A stretch of DNA of 57,829 nt from JANYJZ01 sp964523395 (GTDB lineage: Bacteria; Bacteroidota; Ignavibacteria; UBA10030; SZUA-254): NCBI GenBank assembly GCA_964523395.1, contig CAZFXS010000017.1, positions 1-57,829 on the forward strand, written 5' to 3'. Below are positions 41,186-52,310 of this stretch, in pieces (the stretch's first letter is position 1; every line of letters begins with the position of its first letter). Below the pieces are notes generated by a model, which saw only the letters and a list, made by a program, of their open reading frames with translations, had not been told where the DNA came from and made no database searches. The translations under genes were made by a program, and so were the position numbers.

Positions 41186-44100
41186 ATGACGGTATCGAGA
41201 CTGGTTACCACTCTTTCTCTTTTCTTTTTTGTAGTAAGCTTTTACTGGATCATCAACGAAAATTCTGCAAAAGAATCCGAACAACCGGAGAAAGAGCGCG
41301 AGGCATGGGGAGCTTTCGAATGGTGGTACGCACAGCGGGCACTTCCATTTGACCTTATTCCTCCACGGGCATTCCAACAAGCTGCATCGTACGCGAAAGC
41401 TTCATTTAAAAAAGAAGCTGTGCGCGAAGGGAGCAGTGTGTTTCAATCCGAATGGGAATCGCTTGGCCCAATCAACGTTGGCGGTCGCGTACTCTCCATC
41501 GCTATAAATCCACTTAACACTGACATTATCTGGGCCGGTTCGGCAAGCGGCGGTTTGTGGAAGTCGACAACTGCCGGCGCAGGTATGGCGGCGTGGAGTT
41601 ACGTAAACACCGGATTTCCTACACTTTCGGTCAGCACAATTGCTATTGACCAGTCCGACCCGGACGTCATGTACATCGGCACCGGTGAGATTAGCCGGTA
41701 TCAGCGTCCGTTGGTGGGCACACCGGGCGCACGCGCGTCATACGGAATGGGAATCCTGAAATCCACCGATGGAGGCGACACCTGGAATACAACAGGCCTT
41801 ACGTGGGCGTTCCCGCAGATTACCGCCATTCAGAAAATTGTTATCAATCCCCTCAACACAGGCACAATCTACGCCGCTACTAGCGAAGGAACATACAAAA
41901 GCACAAATGCGGGCGTGACATGGGTACAATCGCACAGCGTCCTGATGGCAATGGATATTGTCATCAATCCTGTTGATACGACAATGTTGTATGTTGCCTG
42001 CGGCAATCTTAATTCATCACCCAATCCCGGTATTTACTTCACACAGGATGCCGGCGAGACATGGATCAAATTACAATCCGGACTTCCCTCCTCGAATTTC
42101 GGGAGGACAGCACTGACAATCTCTCCATCCAATCCCTCAATCGTCTATGCCGGTATATCGAACGGAGTCTCTTCCGCAATTATCGGACTGTACAAAACCA
42201 CTAACGCAGGCACCACATGGACCCTTGCCAGTGCCGCAAACTACGTCGGGGCGCAAGGCTGGTATGACAATGTTATTGCGGTTCATCCGACAGATCCAAC
42301 ATTAATTTACTGTTCCGGCTTTGATATTTACAGATCAACAAACGGCGGATCAACCCTCACTGTTGTCTCTACCCCATCTGTTCACGTCGATCACCATGCG
42401 ATAGCGTTTGATCCGAACAATCCTTCAATCATGTATTTCGGAACGGACGGAGGATTATATAAAAGCACAAACGGCGGGGATACGTACACGAACATTAACG
42501 GCGGATTTGTCACCACGCAGTTTTATCCGGGCTTTGCGACCGGTTCCAACGACACAAATAAAGCACTTGGCGGATTACAGGATAACGGAACACTCCGGTA
42601 TGACGGCAGTGCGTACTGGCAGCAAGTATTTGGCGGAGACGGAGGATGGTGCGCGATAGATCCGTCAAATAATAATATCATGTATTACGAGTTTCAGTAT
42701 TTACAACTTTATAAATCTACAAATGGCGGCGGCACCGCATTCCCCATTATGTCGGGATTACCAACCGGTTCAGGTAACGCGAACTTTATTCCTCCGTTTG
42801 TCATTTCCCCGTCATCGCCAAATGTATTGTACGCGGGGAATAAATATGTTTATAAAACAACTACTGGCGGGTCATCATGGTTTTCACCAAGCGGAACGAC
42901 AAGTTTTAACGGAACCCCGGTTGCCTGCATCGGAGTTTCATGGACAAGTCCGGACACGCTCGTCGCCGCCACCGGCACAGGAACACTGGGAGCAACACCC
43001 ACGTTTGAGGTGTTCGCTTCGACAAACGGAGGTCAATCGTGGTCAAACGTGACTGCTTCCCTGCCAAATCGTTATCCTACTGATATTGAGTTTGACCCGA
43101 CGAACAGTTCCGTTGTGTATATTACATTTTCAGGATATGGAACTTCGCACGTATTTCGCTCGACAGATGTCGGGCAAACATGGATCGATATTTCCGGGAA
43201 CATGCCGGACATACCGCATCAATCAATCACCGTTGATCCCGAATATCCGGGGAACCTTTACCTTGGAACGGATCTCGGCATCTATGCTTCAACAAATTTT
43301 GGCGAGAGCTGGTCCGATTTCAGTTCAGGCATGCCGCCGGCGATGGTGCTCGACCTGGTCGTTTCCCGAAACAACAATACATTGCGGGCTGCAACGTTTG
43401 GCAATGGCGTATACCAACGGAAACTTGAACGCATTCCAACTATCTCCCTTCTTTCGCCAAATGGCGGCGAGATTTTGGTATCTGGGCAGACTCACTTGAT
43501 TACATGGTCAAAAAAGTTTTTGGATGCTGTCAAACTGGAGTATTCAACGAACAATGGCTCGACTTGGAATCTTATCACCAACAGCGCTCCCGCGACACCC
43601 GCAAACTATACATGGACACTTCCGGATGTCACGACATATGATGCGAAAATCCGCGTAACTGATGCCTCTTCCGGAATTGCGTCAGATACCAGCGACAATG
43701 TATTTTCAATTTACTTTGCACCGACAGTTCTCACCGGTTGGAATTTAATCTCTATTGACAAAGTTGTCTCGAATCCCCTTACCGAAGCGGTATTTCCATC
43801 TGCAGTTTCAAAAGCTTTTAAATATGCTGACGGATACAACCAGACGGACAGTATTTCAGCAGGTACCGGTTATTGGTTGAAATTTGCACAACCGGAATTC
43901 ATTGACTTGTTCGGCGATTCTCTCTACAGTGATACTGTCAACATACAACCGGGATGGAATATGATCGGAGCAATCGCTCAATCAATGGCAATCGATGAGT
44001 TCATCCAAAATCCTCCGGGGAATATTATTTCCCAGGTCTTTGGCTACCGCAATGGTTATTCGACGGTTGATTCGCTAATCCCCAAAAGGGGGTACTGGAT

Positions 44101-44833
44101 AAAAGCAGAAGATCAAGGAACTCTTGTCCTTCCATACGCAGCTCAAACATTAGTTGCAGGCACGAAGACTTCTTTAGTGAAACTTCCACAGGAGAACAGG
44201 ATTACAATTCAAGACGCGCGCGGCAACCGCCAGGACCTTTTTGTTGCGAATAATCTGCAGACAAAATTTACAGATGCATTTGAAATGCCTCCATTACCCC
44301 CTGCCGGAATTTTTGACGCTCGTTTTGCTTCCGGCGGCATGCTGGAATCATTTTCTTCCTCCGGCATCAATCCGGAACGCTTCATTGAAATTACCGGCGC
44401 TCAATATCCGGTAACAATAGAATGGGACATGCGGGCAGGCGGGTATGGAACATTTTTCCTTGATGTCAACGGCAAGAGAACCAGTTGCGTGGGCTCAGGA
44501 CGCTTAACAATGACGCGCCAATCAAAACTCAGTGTTGGTTTTGATGAACATCGTGTTTCAGAGTTACCATCCTCCTTCCGCCTGGAACAAAATTATCCCA
44601 ATCCGTTCAATCCTGTCACTGTCATCCGCTACACATTGCCTGAACAGGCACATGTGAAGCTCAGAATATTCGATATACAAGGAAAAGAAGTGCTTATACT
44701 GGTAAACGGCTTGCAGGAAGCAGGATTTAAGTCGGTTGAAGTCAACGGAACAAATTTCTCCTCAGGTGTGTATTTTTACCGCATTGAGACGAGCGGTTAT
44801 ACGGCAACCCGGAAGATGTTACTGGTAAAGTAA
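41186..44833 (+). CDS. Giant secreted sortilin-like propeller with T9SS sorting domain
   Basis: A 1215-residue exported protein. The signal anchor (LVTTLSLFFFVVSFYWII) is followed by an acidic linker and a long VPS10/BNR region (residues ~80-760) opening ESLGPINVGGRVLSIAINPLNTDIIWAGSA, paralogous to the protein at 6775. Then an Ig-like domain (SPNGGEILVSGQTHLITWSK), two WN(L/M)I modules (GWNLISIDKVVS; GWNMIGAIAQS), a PPLPPAGIFDARFASGG module and the type-A sorting domain NYPNPFNPVTVIRYTL to KMLLVK. A surface or extracellular protein; substrate unknown. Propellers of this type occur in exo-glucanases and in adhesins, so a glycan-related role is possible but unproven. Confidence 0.87.
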   Translation: MTVSRLVTTLSLFFFVVSFYWIINENSAKESEQPEKEREAWGAFEWWYAQRALPFDLIPPRAFQQAASYAKASFKKEAVREGSSVFQSEWESLGPINVGGRVLSIAINPLNTDIIWAGSASGGLWKSTTAGAGMAAWSYVNTGFPTLSVSTIAIDQSDPDVMYIGTGEISRYQRPLVGTPGARASYGMGILKSTDGGDTWNTTGLTWAFPQITAIQKIVINPLNTGTIYAATSEGTYKSTNAGVTWVQSHSVLMAMDIVINPVDTTMLYVACGNLNSSPNPGIYFTQDAGETWIKLQSGLPSSNFGRTALTISPSNPSIVYAGISNGVSSAIIGLYKTTNAGTTWTLASAANYVGAQGWYDNVIAVHPTDPTLIYCSGFDIYRSTNGGSTLTVVSTPSVHVDHHAIAFDPNNPSIMYFGTDGGLYKSTNGGDTYTNINGGFVTTQFYPGFATGSNDTNKALGGLQDNGTLRYDGSAYWQQVFGGDGGWCAIDPSNNNIMYYEFQYLQLYKSTNGGGTAFPIMSGLPTGSGNANFIPPFVISPSSPNVLYAGNKYVYKTTTGGSSWFSPSGTTSFNGTPVACIGVSWTSPDTLVAATGTGTLGATPTFEVFASTNGGQSWSNVTASLPNRYPTDIEFDPTNSSVVYITFSGYGTSHVFRSTDVGQTWIDISGNMPDIPHQSITVDPEYPGNLYLGTDLGIYASTNFGESWSDFSSGMPPAMVLDLVVSRNNNTLRAATFGNGVYQRKLERIPTISLLSPNGGEILVSGQTHLITWSKKFLDAVKLEYSTNNGSTWNLITNSAPATPANYTWTLPDVTTYDAKIRVTDASSGIASDTSDNVFSIYFAPTVLTGWNLISIDKVVSNPLTEAVFPSAVSKAFKYADGYNQTDSISAGTGYWLKFAQPEFIDLFGDSLYSDTVNIQPGWNMIGAIAQSMAIDEFIQNPPGNIISQVFGYRNGYSTVDSLIPKRGYWIKAEDQGTLVLPYAAQTLVAGTKTSLVKLPQENRITIQDARGNRQDLFVANNLQTKFTDAFEMPPLPPAGIFDARFASGGMLESFSSSGINPERFIEITGAQYPVTIEWDMRAGGYGTFFLDVNGKRTSCVGSGRLTMTRQSKLSVGFDEHRVSELPSSFRLEQNYPNPFNPVTVIRYTLPEQAHVKLRIFDIQGKEVLILVNGLQEAGFKSVEVNGTNFSSGVYFYRIETSGYTATRKMLLVK

Positions 44834-44919
44834 TTAGCGCAATTTTCTTCCGGAAAGAACAGACCTGAAGCGGAGGAATTTGAACAAACGGGTAACGCGT
44901 AAAATAGGCATTTTTCCAC

Positions 44920-44948
44920 TTGACTGAATAGATAATAAAAGGTACATT
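44920..44948 (+). promoter_or_regulatory. Candidate sigma70-like promoter of the beta-helix gene
   Basis: TTGACT (44920-44925), 17-nt spacer, TACATT (44943-44948). The leader to the ATG at 45040 would be ~85 nt, ending in ATAGGAGA. Confidence 0.5.
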
Positions 44949-45039
44949 GCACTGGTTTTGACTGAGGCACCGGAGTCAGGCCATCCCCTCGAAATTAATT
45001 TTACACATCCAACAATCTATATACTGATAGGAGACCGTC

Positions 45040-47384
45040 ATGTTTAGTTGCCACGTGGATTTTGTTGCGCGTACGGTGAAGAGAATTATTGCGTCTATGC
45101 TCTTCCTGTTCATCTATTCTCCCTTAGTTTTTTCTCAGCTCTCAGGCACGTACACAATCGGTTCGGGTGGATCATATGCCACATTTACCGCTGCTGTTAA
45201 TGCCCTCACATCATCCGGCGTCAGCGGGGCCGTAACGTTTAACGTTATTACAGGCACATACAACGAACAAATCTCTATCCCCCAGATTACCGGTGCCAGC
45301 GGCTCGAATACAATCACATTCCAGTCACAATCGGGAAATCCTGCCAACGTTACATTATTCTATACACCCACAAGCACAAATAACTATGTTGTGCGGTTAA
45401 ATGGTGCGGACTATGTGACATTTAAGAATATGACTGTCTTGTCACAGGGTTCGACCGGTTATGGGGTTGTATTCCGGCTTGATACCGACGCCGACAATAA
45501 CAGTATAATCACAAACATCATTACCGGTCGCCCCAACAGTTCTTCGTCCGGAAATCAAATATGCATACTTGCCGACAACCAATCTGTCGATAATTTGCTG
45601 ATTGATGGAAATACTATTTCAGACGGTTCGTGGGCAGTCGCACTCAGCGGCGTAAACAATTCCTCACACGCCACTGCTGCGACAATCATCAATAATTCCA
45701 TGTCGAATCATGGTTATGGAGCAGTATTTCTTCAGTACCACGATTCACCGTTGCTCCGAAATAATACTGTGACCGGCCCCCCCAACCGCGGTTTTGAGCT
45801 TCAATATTGTAATGCAGATATAGAAATCAATAAGAATGTAATCTCGGGCCTTGCCAACAGTACCGGTATTTATATCTACTTGTGTGCCGGCGGGACGGGC
45901 TTCCCAACTAATCCGGGACTTCTTGCCAATAACTTCGTACAGACAGGTGGCGGTTCTGATGGCATTAATGTGTACCAGAGTAGTAACATTAATGTGTACC
46001 ATAACTCAGTCAATGTCAACGGGTCAGGGCAAGCTTACTACGGCTACAACAACACCTCGGTCAATGTCCAGAACAACAACTTCGCCAACACTGGCGGCGG
46101 TTATGCCGTAAACTTCGCCAATGCCAGCGGCGCTACAACCATGGACTACAATAATCTCTACACCATCGGTAACTTCCTGACTCGCTACGGAAGTACCGAT
46201 CTCATCGATCTGGCGGCATGGCAAGCGGCTTCCTCCAAGGATGCTAACTCCGTCTCCTATTATCCATCCTTTACCAATGCCACGAATCTCCACACGGGAA
46301 GTCCCTGGCTCAATGCAAAAGGCACTCCACTGGCTGATGTTACCGATGATATCGACGGTCAGCCGAGAGACGGTTCTACTCCTGATATCGGCGCTGATGA
46401 GTATACACCGACTGCGCCTGCCGCCATGTCCGGCGCGTACACTATCGGTTCCGGAGGAACATACACCACCTTTGTCGCCGCTGTAAATGATCTGTTACTC
46501 CGTGGTGTCTCAGGCCCGGTCACCTTCAACGTTCTGACTGGACAGTATAATGAACATTTCGTTATTTACAATGTCCCGGGCGCCAGCAGTACCAACACCA
46601 TCACGTTCCAGGCCAATACAGGCAATCCGGCCAATGCTACACTCTACTACTTCTCTGCCGATGCCCCAAATAATTATGTCGTCTATCTGCAGAACGCAGA
46701 CTATATCCGTTTCCGTAAGATGACCCTGCGTTCCAACAATAATGTCGGCGCACAGTACGGTATTGTATTCTACCTCTACGGCAATGTCGACGGGTTCACC
46801 ATCGACAGCTGCAGTGTCAACGGCACACCGGCTGCCAACAGTTCCGCCAATTACGCCATGGTCTATGGCAGTAGTGTACTGACACGTGATATGCTCATCC
46901 GCGGTACTACCTTTACCGATGGCGGATGGGGTGTGGACATTTCCGGATACAACACCAATTTCCTTGCCACCAACACGCAGATTCTCGGTAACACCTTTAA
47001 CAATCAGGATTATGCAGGTGTCTGGCTCCAGTACCAGAATAATCCCATCATGAACAACAATACCATCACCAACCCTCTCAACCGCGGCATAGAAATTCAG
47101 TATTGCTATGGTAATATGCAGGCGCAGTACAACAAGATTACGGGTGTCTCCAATGGGTATGGTATCTACTTCTACTTATGTGCCGGCGGGACGGGATTCC
47201 CGGTCGGACCAGGACTGATCGCAAACAACTTCATTCACACTGGCGGCAGTTCATCGGGTATCGATGTGTATCAGAGCAGTAACATCAACGTCTACCACAA
47301 CTCCGTGAACGTTACCGGCGGAAACTCCGAAGCTTACTACGGCTACAACAACACCTCGGTCAATGTCCAGAACAACAACTTCGC
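45040..47384 (+). CDS. Secreted beta-helix repeat protein, 5' part up to the assembly gap
   Basis: 781 codons plus two bases before the N gap. Signal peptide MLFLFIYSPLVFSQ. Then repeat 1 (from SGTYTIGSGGSYATF) and most of repeat 2 (from MSGAYTIGSGGTYTTF). Each unit is ~433 residues: an opening GTYTIGSGG...FNV..GTYNE strand region, a right-handed parallel beta-helix with NNTI/NGTxI-like turns, and an end NTGGGYAVNFANASG, YPSFT, LADVTDDIDGQ..RDG..PDIGADEYTP. The unit end is the pattern often found in surface beta-helix proteins of T9SS bacteria. Joined without the Ns, this frame continues directly into the 3' part, giving a 1722-residue protein. Confidence 0.85.
46032..46134 (+). repeat. 103-bp direct repeat, first copy
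   Basis: Starts agcttactacggctacaac and ends gccagcggcgct. It is identical to the second copy if the N gap there is removed. The copies are 1299 nt (433 codons) apart. Confidence 0.85.
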
Positions 47385-47533
47385 NNNNNNNNNNNNNNNN
47401 NNNNNNNNNNNNNNNNNNNNNNNNNNNNNNNNNNNNNNNNNNNNNNNNNNNNNNNNNNNNNNNNNNNNNNNNNNNNNNNNNNNNCAACACTGGCGGCGGT
47501 TATGCCGTAAACTTCGCCAATGCCAGCGGCGCT
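47331..47533 (+). repeat. 103-bp direct repeat, second copy, split by the N gap
   Basis: 47331-47384 (54 nt) plus 47485-47533 (49 nt) together equal the 103-nt first copy exactly. The gap interrupts it after aacttcgc. Confidence 0.85.
47385..47484. other. Assembly gap (100 N)
   Basis: Exactly 100 undetermined bases, the usual placeholder for a gap of unknown size, within the repeat of the beta-helix gene. Removing it restores both a perfect repeat and the reading frame. Confidence 0.99.
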
Positions 47534-50308
47534 GCAACCATGGATTACAACAACCTCTATGCAAGCGGTAACTTTTCCGCACGATACGGAAGCACCGACC
47601 TTATTGACCTGGCAGCATGGCAAGCAGCTTCTTCCAGAGATGCTAACTCAGTCTCGTATTATCCCTCATTTACCAGCGCCACCAATCTCCACACTGGAAG
47701 TAACTGGCTCAATGCTAAAGGCACTCCACTGGCTGATGTTACCGATGATATTGACGGCCAGGTAAGAGACGGGTTTGCTCCCGACCTTGGCGCTGATGAA
47801 TATACTCCTGATCCTCTTACACCGCCAATGTCCGGAACCTATGTTATCGGATCAGCCTCAACCGGAAATACGGTGTCCAGCGCCGCGGATTTCCCGACAT
47901 TTGATGCAGCTATTGCGGCGTTAGTGTCGCGCGGTGTTTCGGGGCCTGTTACGGTAAATGTCCAGTCCGGCACGTATCAGGAAAGTATGATATTTTATCC
48001 GATTCCGAATTCAAGCAGCACCAACACCATTACGTTCCAATCTGAAAATGGCAATGCCTCGACAACGACGGTGTATTCCGTTACGACAATTGACAGTAAC
48101 TACGTCATCTTTTTAACGGGCGCGGATAACATCCAATTCAAGAACATGACGCTTAGGTCAAATAATAATGTCGGCGCACAGTATGGCCTCGTTGTGTATT
48201 TATGGGGAAGTGTAGACAATTTTCTGCTGGAGAATTGTATCGTCAACGGAACCTCTGCCGCGAACTCTTCAGTGAATTATACATTAGTATATTCGGGCGG
48301 TTCGCTTACCAGAGGATTGAAACTCCTCGGGAACACATTTAACGACGGCGGCTATGCCCTGTATCTTGATGGAGTAAACACTTCCCAGCTTTCTTCCGGG
48401 ACGCAAATCCTCGATAATACATTCAACAATCCGGATTATGCAGGAGGATTTTTGCGGTATCAAAACGCTCCTATCCTTTCCGGCAACCGCGTGGTAAATG
48501 CCGACAGCAGAGGGTTTGAACTCCAGTACTGTATGAACGGCCTGCAAATCACTAAAAATAAAATTTCCAACGACGGAGGTTCCGCAGTAGGCATTTACCT
48601 CTACTACTGCACCGGAACCTCAGTAGAACCGGGCCTCACCGCAAACAACTTTGTATTTTGCTCGGCAAGCAGCGCAACCGGGATTGATCTTTACGCGTCA
48701 AACTATCAAAGGGTCGTTTACAACAGCGTCAATATGACCGGCGCAAGCACAAATGCATTTTACACGTATGCCGGGTCAAGCAATACCAACAACATCGTCA
48801 ATAACAACTTCGCTAATCACGGCGGCGGGTATACCTATTACATCCAAAGCCCCGAGGGAGTTGGCCTTTCGAATTACAATAATCACTACACAACAGGTTC
48901 CACCCTCGCGTATTGGGGCGGAAACAGGGCAACACTGGCTGATCTGCAGTCCGCCAGCAGTAAGGAAGGAAATTCAAAATCGGTGCTTCCCGGATTCTAT
49001 TCGGCAAGCAATCTGCACACAATCTCACCGCCATTGGACAGTGCCGGAGCGGTCATTGCCGACATAACAGACGACATCGACGGCGACCTGCGTGATCCGA
49101 ACAGCCCCGATATCGGTGCCGATGAGTTTTCGATCATCATCACTGTCAGTCCCGAAATTCCGGGCGGATGGAATATGGTTTCTCTCCCGCTGATCGTGGC
49201 AAATAATCTTAAAACTGTCCTGTTCCCCACCGCGAATTCCAACGCGTTTGCTTATGAACCTCCGGCAGGATACGTAACAAAAGATTCGATTAAGAACATG
49301 GCAGGATACTGGTTAAAATTCCCGTCTACGCAAACTATCAGTGTGACAGGCGCACCGTTGCTGAGAGACAGTGTGTCAACGCGCGCGGGCTGGAATCTTA
49401 TCGGCGCAATCGCAGTACCGGTTCCGAAAACCGCTGTTATTCAGAATCCTGTCGCGAATGTCGCGTCGAACTATTTTGAATATGTCCCCGGCGTAGGCTA
49501 CATACCTGCCGATACATTAAAGCCCGGTCGCGCGTTCTGGGTCAAGACGACCAATGTGGGCAAGCTGACACTTGATGTAAACGCGGTGCTGCCGAAAACT
49601 TCCGCAGGCATTGCCGGCGAGAACAGCTCAGAGCTCGATATGATGAATCAACTCGTCTTTAAACCGGCAGGACAATCCGGAATTACGCGCGAAGCAATAT
49701 TGTACTTTGGTTCAGCCGGTTCCAATAAACTGAATCTCGACAGTTATACACTCCCGCCGCCGCCGCCGACCGAAGCCGCCGATATCCGCTTCGCCTCCGG
49801 CAGATTTGTGGAAGTAGTCGGTGAACAAAAGGAAATTCCCGTTGTTGTCCAGGGACAGGGAACGTCGTTCACAGTATCATGGACTATCAGGGATCAGCAG
49901 GAATATTCGTATGTCATCGTAGAACGCTCCGGCGGCAAAGTGACGCGTGAACAGCAGTTGAGAGGATCCGGGACGATGACCGTAAGCAGTGACAAGCAGT
50001 ATGTCATTCGTCTGCTGGAACTGCCGACGGCATTCACACTGCATCAGAACTACCCGAATCCGTTCAACCCGTCAACCGCGGTACGCTTTGACCTCCCCGA
50101 ACAGGCGAATGTTACACTGAAAGTATTCAACCTGCTCGGACAGGAATTGACGGTACCGCTCGAAAACGCGGAGCTGGAACGCGGTGCTCACATCGTCAAT
50201 ATCGATGCCCGGTCATGGGCAAGCGGAACATACATCTATCGCTTGCAGGCTGTCGGCGCCCATGGCGCGGTCCTCACAGCATCAAAGAAGATGGTACTCA
50301 TCAAATAA
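47485..50308 (+). CDS. Secreted beta-helix repeat protein, 3' part with T9SS sorting domain
   Basis: Continues the 45040 gene: the first base completes the Ala codon GC|C and 940 residues follow. It holds the end of repeat 2, repeat 3 (from MSGTYVIGSASTGNTVSS, more diverged), two WN(M/L) modules (GGWNMVSLPL; AGWNLIGAIA), a PPPPPTEAADIRFASGRF module and the type-A sorting domain NYPNPFNPSTAVRFDL to KKMVLIK. Surface-localised; carbohydrate binding is common for beta-helix proteins but not shown here. A strong terminator follows at 50330. Confidence 0.85.
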
Positions 50309-50329
50309 ATCTCTCATCCACCAAACAAC

Positions 50330-50360
50330 AAAGGCGGAGAGCGTTTGCTCTTCGCCTTTT
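50330..50360 (+). terminator. Intrinsic terminator after the beta-helix gene
   Basis: AAAGGCGGAGAGC (50330-50342) pairs with GCTCTTCGCCTTT (50347-50359; one G-T pair), loop GTTT, ending in TTTTGTATTT. Confidence 0.88.
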
Positions 50361-50475
50361 GTATTTATGAACGTTGGAGTGTTAGGTAACAGGTTTGAGG
50401 TTTCAGGTATCACATTTCAGGTCCAAAATTTGCCTCCTGAATTTTGAATCCCGAAGCAATAACCTTCCCGCTCTC

Positions 50476-51792
50476 TCACATATTCCGTATGATCTCATCC
50501 CCGAATTCAGAACACTTCACTTCTTTAGCTCCTGTCATGAGTCTTGCAAAGTCGTAGGTGACCGTTTTCGCCGCAATGGATTTTTCCAATCCTCTGAGAA
50601 TCATATCAGCAGCTTCCACCCAACCGAGGTGGCGAAGCATCATCTCGCCGCTAAGGATAACGGAGCCGGGATTTACTTTATCAAGGTTCGCGTACTTTGG
50701 CGCAGTGCCGTGCGTCGCTTCAAAGACCGCGTGGCCGGTGATATAATTGATGTTCCCGCCCGGCGCGATACCGATGCCGCCCACTTGCGCCGCAAGCGCG
50801 TCGCTGAGGTAATCTCCGTTAAGATTTAATGTTGCTATTACATCAAAATCTTCAGGACGCGTCAGCACCTGCTGTAACGTGATATCGGCAATCGCGTCTT
50901 TGATGACGATGCCGGCACCCGGCTTACCATCAGGAATTTTGCACCATGGCCCACCATCGATCTCAACCGCGCCGAAATAATCTTTTGCCACCTGGAAACC
51001 CCAGTCACGGAACGCTCCTTCGGTGAACTTCATGATGTTTCCCTTGTGCACAAGCGTGACACTCTTGCGGTTGAATTTTATCGCGTAACCGATGGCGCTG
51101 TGAATCAGACGCACACTGCCGGACCAGCTTAATGCCTTGATGCCGATACCGACACGGATATCGTCGGGGGCGTTCGTACCCACCCTCTTCCAGAAATCCG
51201 CCGACTTTTCCTTGGTGCCGAACCGTATCTTGTTAAAATCCTTCGGAAATTCCTTTGCCATGAAATCGAGAACCTTCTGCGACTCCGGCGAACCGGCGGT
51301 GTACTCAATGCCCGCGTAAATATCTTCCGTGTTTTCACGGAAGATAACCATGTTCACTTTTTCGGGATGTTTTACCGGAGAAGGCACGCCCTGAAAATAC
51401 TGTACCGGCCGCAAACAGACATACAGATCGAGCATCTGGCGAAGCGCGACATTCAGCGACCTGATTCCGCCTCCGACCGGCGTTGTGAGCGGACCTTTGA
51501 TGCCGACTAAATATTCCTGGAATGCTTTTACCGTTTCATCGGGAAGCCAGTTGTTAAACTGTTTAAACGCTTTTTCGCCGGCGTAGACTTCCATCCACGC
51601 GATGCTTTTCCTGCCGTTGTATGCTTTTTGCACCGCGGCATCCATGACACGCTGTGAAGCGCGCCAGATATCAGGGCCGGTGCCGTCGCCTTCGATGAAT
51701 GGAATAACGGGACGGTCGGGAACGTTAAGCTTTCCCTGGTGTATTGAGATTTTTTGTCCGCCTGCCGGCGGGGTTGGCATTGATGGTGTCAT
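50476..51792 (-). CDS. icd: NADP-dependent isocitrate dehydrogenase
   Basis: A 438-residue type I IDH. FIEGDGTGPDIW (32-43), the substrate loop GGGIRSLNVALRQ with Ser112 (equivalent to E. coli Ser113), FRENTEDIYAGIEY, and THGTAPKYANLDKVNPGSVILSGEMMLRH with the Lys-Tyr pair that selects NADP. It produces 2-oxoglutarate and NADPH. It follows the HIT gene with a 19-nt gap on the same strand, so it shares the promoter at 52282. The PAGGQK at 9-14 is native to this family and is not an insert. Confidence 0.96.
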   Translation of the reverse strand: MTPSMPTPPAGGQKISIHQGKLNVPDRPVIPFIEGDGTGPDIWRASQRVMDAAVQKAYNGRKSIAWMEVYAGEKAFKQFNNWLPDETVKAFQEYLVGIKGPLTTPVGGGIRSLNVALRQMLDLYVCLRPVQYFQGVPSPVKHPEKVNMVIFRENTEDIYAGIEYTAGSPESQKVLDFMAKEFPKDFNKIRFGTKEKSADFWKRVGTNAPDDIRVGIGIKALSWSGSVRLIHSAIGYAIKFNRKSVTLVHKGNIMKFTEGAFRDWGFQVAKDYFGAVEIDGGPWCKIPDGKPGAGIVIKDAIADITLQQVLTRPEDFDVIATLNLNGDYLSDALAAQVGGIGIAPGGNINYITGHAVFEATHGTAPKYANLDKVNPGSVILSGEMMLRHLGWVEAADMILRGLEKSIAAKTVTYDFARLMTGAKEVKCSEFGDEIIRNM

Positions 51793-51811
51793 AATGATCC
51801 TGTGTTCGATG

Positions 51812-52240
51812 TTAAGGGGTGGCTTGAGCAGGAACAGCCTGCCGGATGCGCTCGGCGTATTCCGACATTTCCTTCCCCGCGTATTTCTTCAGCTTCAGGA
51901 CGAAGCGGATGTTATCGTCTTCGTACCGCGGCGTGATGTGGAGATGGAAATGAAAGACCGATTGACCGGCGGCCCTGCCGTTGTTGGAAAAAATATTGAA
52001 CCCGGGAGGTTTGAGCGAGTCGACAATCGCCTGCGAGACGATCTTGGTTGCCTGCATCAGTCCGGCAAGCTCCGGTTCAGGCACATGGAGGAAGTTCTCC
52101 GCGTGCGTGCGCGGGATAATCAGGACATGGCCGAAGTGTATCGGGTTGATGTCGAGTATGGCAATCGCGTGCTGGTTTTGGTAGAGAATTTCAGCGGATG
52201 CTTCCCCACGGATAATCCTGCAGAACTCGCATTGAGGCAT
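51812..52240 (-). CDS. HIT-family hydrolase
   Basis: A 142-residue nucleotide-binding protein. The triad HxHxHx is HFHLHI (His97, His99, His101), with CEFCRIIRGEASAEILY near the N-terminus, AILDINPIHFGHVLIIPRTH, and FNIFSNNGRAAGQSVFHF. HIT proteins hydrolyse dinucleoside polyphosphates or AMP-amides; the CxxC (Cys4, Cys7) resembles the zinc-binding type, of which the other ligands are not certain. It leads the HIT-icd transcript. Confidence 0.93.
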   Translation of the reverse strand: MPQCEFCRIIRGEASAEILYQNQHAIAILDINPIHFGHVLIIPRTHAENFLHVPEPELAGLMQATKIVSQAIVDSLKPPGFNIFSNNGRAAGQSVFHFHLHITPRYEDDNIRFVLKLKKYAGKEMSEYAERIRQAVPAQATP

Positions 52241-52281
52241 TGTTATGGCTACGCTACATTCCGGTTGATAAAAGTACCGAC

Positions 52282-52310
52282 ATCATACCAAAAATTCGGG
52301 CGAAAGTCAA
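52282..52310 (-). promoter_or_regulatory. Candidate sigma70-like promoter for HIT-icd
   Basis: Minus strand TTGACT (52310-52305), 17-nt spacer, TATGAT (52287-52282); the ATG is at 52240. Confidence 0.55.

Noticed and set aside
51755..51775. CCGCC...GGCGG palindrome at the start of icd as a second palindromic insert
   Set aside because: It encodes PAGGQK, which is the native N-terminal strand of bacterial isocitrate dehydrogenases.
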